NCBI GenBank assembly: GCA_023441145.1 | Contig: JAEZQN010000190.1 | Span: forward strand, 1 to 6,065 | DNA: 6,065 bases | From: Bacillota bacterium | Lineage (GTDB): Bacteria; Bacillota; Clostridia; Lachnospirales; Lachnospiraceae | Reading direction: 5' to 3' | Shown: in pieces, positions 5,418 to 6,065 of the stretch | Numbering within the stretch: position 1 is the first letter of the stretch | How the letters are laid out: each line of letters opens with the position of its first letter | Program-made: the position numbers and the translations under genes | The notes under the pieces: model-generated | The model's database searches: none | Seen by the model: the letters and a program-made list of their open reading frames with translations, nothing else | Told to the model about the DNA's origin: nothing

Positions 5418-5588
5418 ATGTCAACTTTCGGGGCTATTGTATGTGTAATCGGAGGGTTAATTTTACAGGCTATTTTATATACGGCACTTAATATCGAGGT
5501 AGATAATGTACCTATACTAGTGATACTTATTTTGTGGGTTGTTTTCTCAGGCATTGTGGCAGTTGTAGTAGATAAGATCGGTTTATAA
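5418..5588 (+). CDS. Small two-helix membrane protein (56 aa)
   Basis: A 56-residue frame from ATG 5418 to TAA 5586-5588. It has two strongly hydrophobic helices, about 5-24 (AIVCVIGGLILQAILYTAL) and 31-51 (VPILVILILWVVFSGIVAVV), joined by a short acidic turn NIEVDN, and ends DKIGL. The composition is typical of a real integral membrane protein, not of chance. Its own ribosome site is poor: AGAGGA abuts the ATG, while a good site exists for ATG 5384 in another frame (see 5384-5413). So translation may be coupled, or the gene may be frameshifted at about 5411. I do not recognise the family. It lies alone between the terminator at 5211 and the surface-protein gene; no terminator is seen after it. 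Confidence 0.5.
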   Translation: MSTFGAIVCVIGGLILQAILYTALNIEVDNVPILVILILWVVFSGIVAVVVDKIGL

Positions 5589-5623
5589 AATGAATGATTA
5601 TGTATATGTAAAATAGAAAAATG

Positions 5624-5640
5624 TGTTCAAAGTGTGAACA
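5624..5640. repeat. Operator-like inverted repeat before the surface-protein gene
   Basis: TGTTCA (5624-5629) and TGAACA (5635-5640) are perfect reverse complements with a 5-base gap. The repeat covers the -35 of the promoter at 5626-5654, the usual place for a repressor. The regulator is not in the window. Confidence 0.4.
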
Positions 5641-5654
5641 TTCTGTGATATACT
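5626..5654 (+). promoter_or_regulatory. Promoter of the LRR surface protein gene
   Basis: TTCAAA (5626-5631, 4 of 6) and TATACT (5649-5654, 5 of 6) are separated by 17 bases. Transcription would start near 5661, about 30 bases before ATG 5691. The -35 lies within the inverted repeat at 5624-5640. Confidence 0.5.
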
Positions 5655-5690
5655 AGAAATATGTCGATATTTAGAGCAAAGGGGGATATT

Positions 5691-6065
5691 ATGAAGTTTA
5701 ATATCACAATGAAACAGGTAGGACGTTGTCTCTTGTTTGGGATTTTATTGACAATGTTAGTTCTTTTACCTAATACAGTGGTAAAAGCAGAAGCAAAACA
5801 GGAAGGGAACATCATATGGGAAGTTGTCGAAAGTGTGTTATACATTTCTCCAGTTCCAGGAACTGATGGCGTAATGAATAACTACGGTACATATAGTACA
5901 AAACCTTGGGAATATGAAGATATCCAAAAGGTTGTTGTAAATCCAGGTGTGACAGTAATCGGCGAACATGCATTTGCGTATATAGAGGATATTACAAGAG
6001 TCGAACTTGCAGACAGTGTGACTACAATTAATGAAGGTGCATTTCAAAGTAGTAGAGGACTGGAG
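5691..6065 (+). CDS. Secreted BspA-type leucine-rich-repeat protein (partial, C-terminus missing)
   Basis: The first 125 codons of a gene that runs off the window. Residues 1-35 are a signal peptide: basic start (K2, K8, R12), hydrophobic core about 13-31, and an A33-E34-A35 site with probable cleavage before K36. The mature start at about 38-84 (EGNIIWEVV...LYISPVPGTDG...KPWEYED) is the N-terminal cap usually seen before these repeats. From about 81 come repeats of the Treponema/BspA (LRR_5) type: VVVNPGVTVIGEHAFAYIEDIT, then RVELADSVTTINEGAFQSSRGLE, each with the I(G/N)xxAF core. Such proteins are exported and often displayed on the cell surface, where they bind host or substrate molecules; the ligand here is unknown. 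GGGGGA at 5681-5686 serves as the ribosome site. The length, repeat number and any anchor or enzyme domain cannot be seen. Confidence 0.88.
   Translation, partial: MKFNITMKQVGRCLLFGILLTMLVLLPNTVVKAEAKQEGNIIWEVVESVLYISPVPGTDGVMNNYGTYSTKPWEYEDIQKVVVNPGVTVIGEHAFAYIEDITRVELADSVTTINEGAFQSSRGLE

Noticed and set aside
5627..6047. Two minus-strand frames opposite the LRR gene
   Set aside because: They are antisense shadows of a gene with a signal peptide and LRR repeats, and they show no motif of their own.
1..6065. CRISPR array, tRNA, insertion sequence, phage or toxin-antitoxin module
   Set aside because: No regularly spaced repeats, cloverleaf, transposase, terminal repeats or paired small toxin-antitoxin genes were seen on either strand.

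Overview
The window is AT-rich, with Gram-positive-style Shine-Dalgarno sites (AAGGAG, AGGAGG, GGGGGA), short operons and clear sigma-A-type promoters. The gene content (a zinc-ribbon membrane protein with a repeated extracellular domain, a DUF4177 protein, a BltD-like acetyltransferase, a YusI-like thioredoxin-fold protein and a BspA-type leucine-rich-repeat surface protein) points to a Clostridia chromosome, most likely Lachnospiraceae. This is inference from gene families; no marker gene is present. No transposase, integrase, phage gene, CRISPR array, tRNA or rRNA was seen.

Layout. Positions 1-1099 (minus strand) hold the first 366 codons of a membrane protein: two zinc ribbons, three membrane helices and two copies of an extracellular repeat; its end lies outside the window. 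It diverges from a two-gene plus-strand unit across 1100-1293, which holds a promoter in each direction and a 10-bp inverted repeat over the plus-strand -10 and start site. The plus unit is an aldo/keto reductase (1294-2274) followed one base later by a PfkB-type carbohydrate kinase (2276-3169). A redox step followed by phosphorylation of a sugar or polyol is the natural reading; the substrate is not visible. A YusI/ArsC-like protein (3258-3611) follows, probably from its own extended -10 promoter at the kinase stop codon, with a repeat-rich 81-base leader, and ends at a strong terminator.

Next is a single-gene unit for a DUF4177 protein (3767-4024), with promoter and hairpin. After a 225-base gap with three palindromes comes an apparent operon of a GNAT acetyltransferase (4250-4684) and a cupin (4696-5166), closed by a strong terminator. 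A 56-residue two-helix membrane protein at 5418-5588 is preceded by a short frame at 5384-5413 that has the better ribosome site; together they look like either a leader peptide plus a small gene or one gene broken by a one-base frameshift. The window ends in a secreted BspA-type leucine-rich-repeat protein (5691 to past 6065) whose promoter carries an operator-like repeat.

The genes read as several small independent transcription units, not one pathway. I found no convincing new multi-gene system. The most interesting items are the uncharacterised reductase-kinase pair, the leader/frameshift arrangement at 5384-5588, the zinc-ribbon repeat protein and several promoter-proximal inverted repeats.
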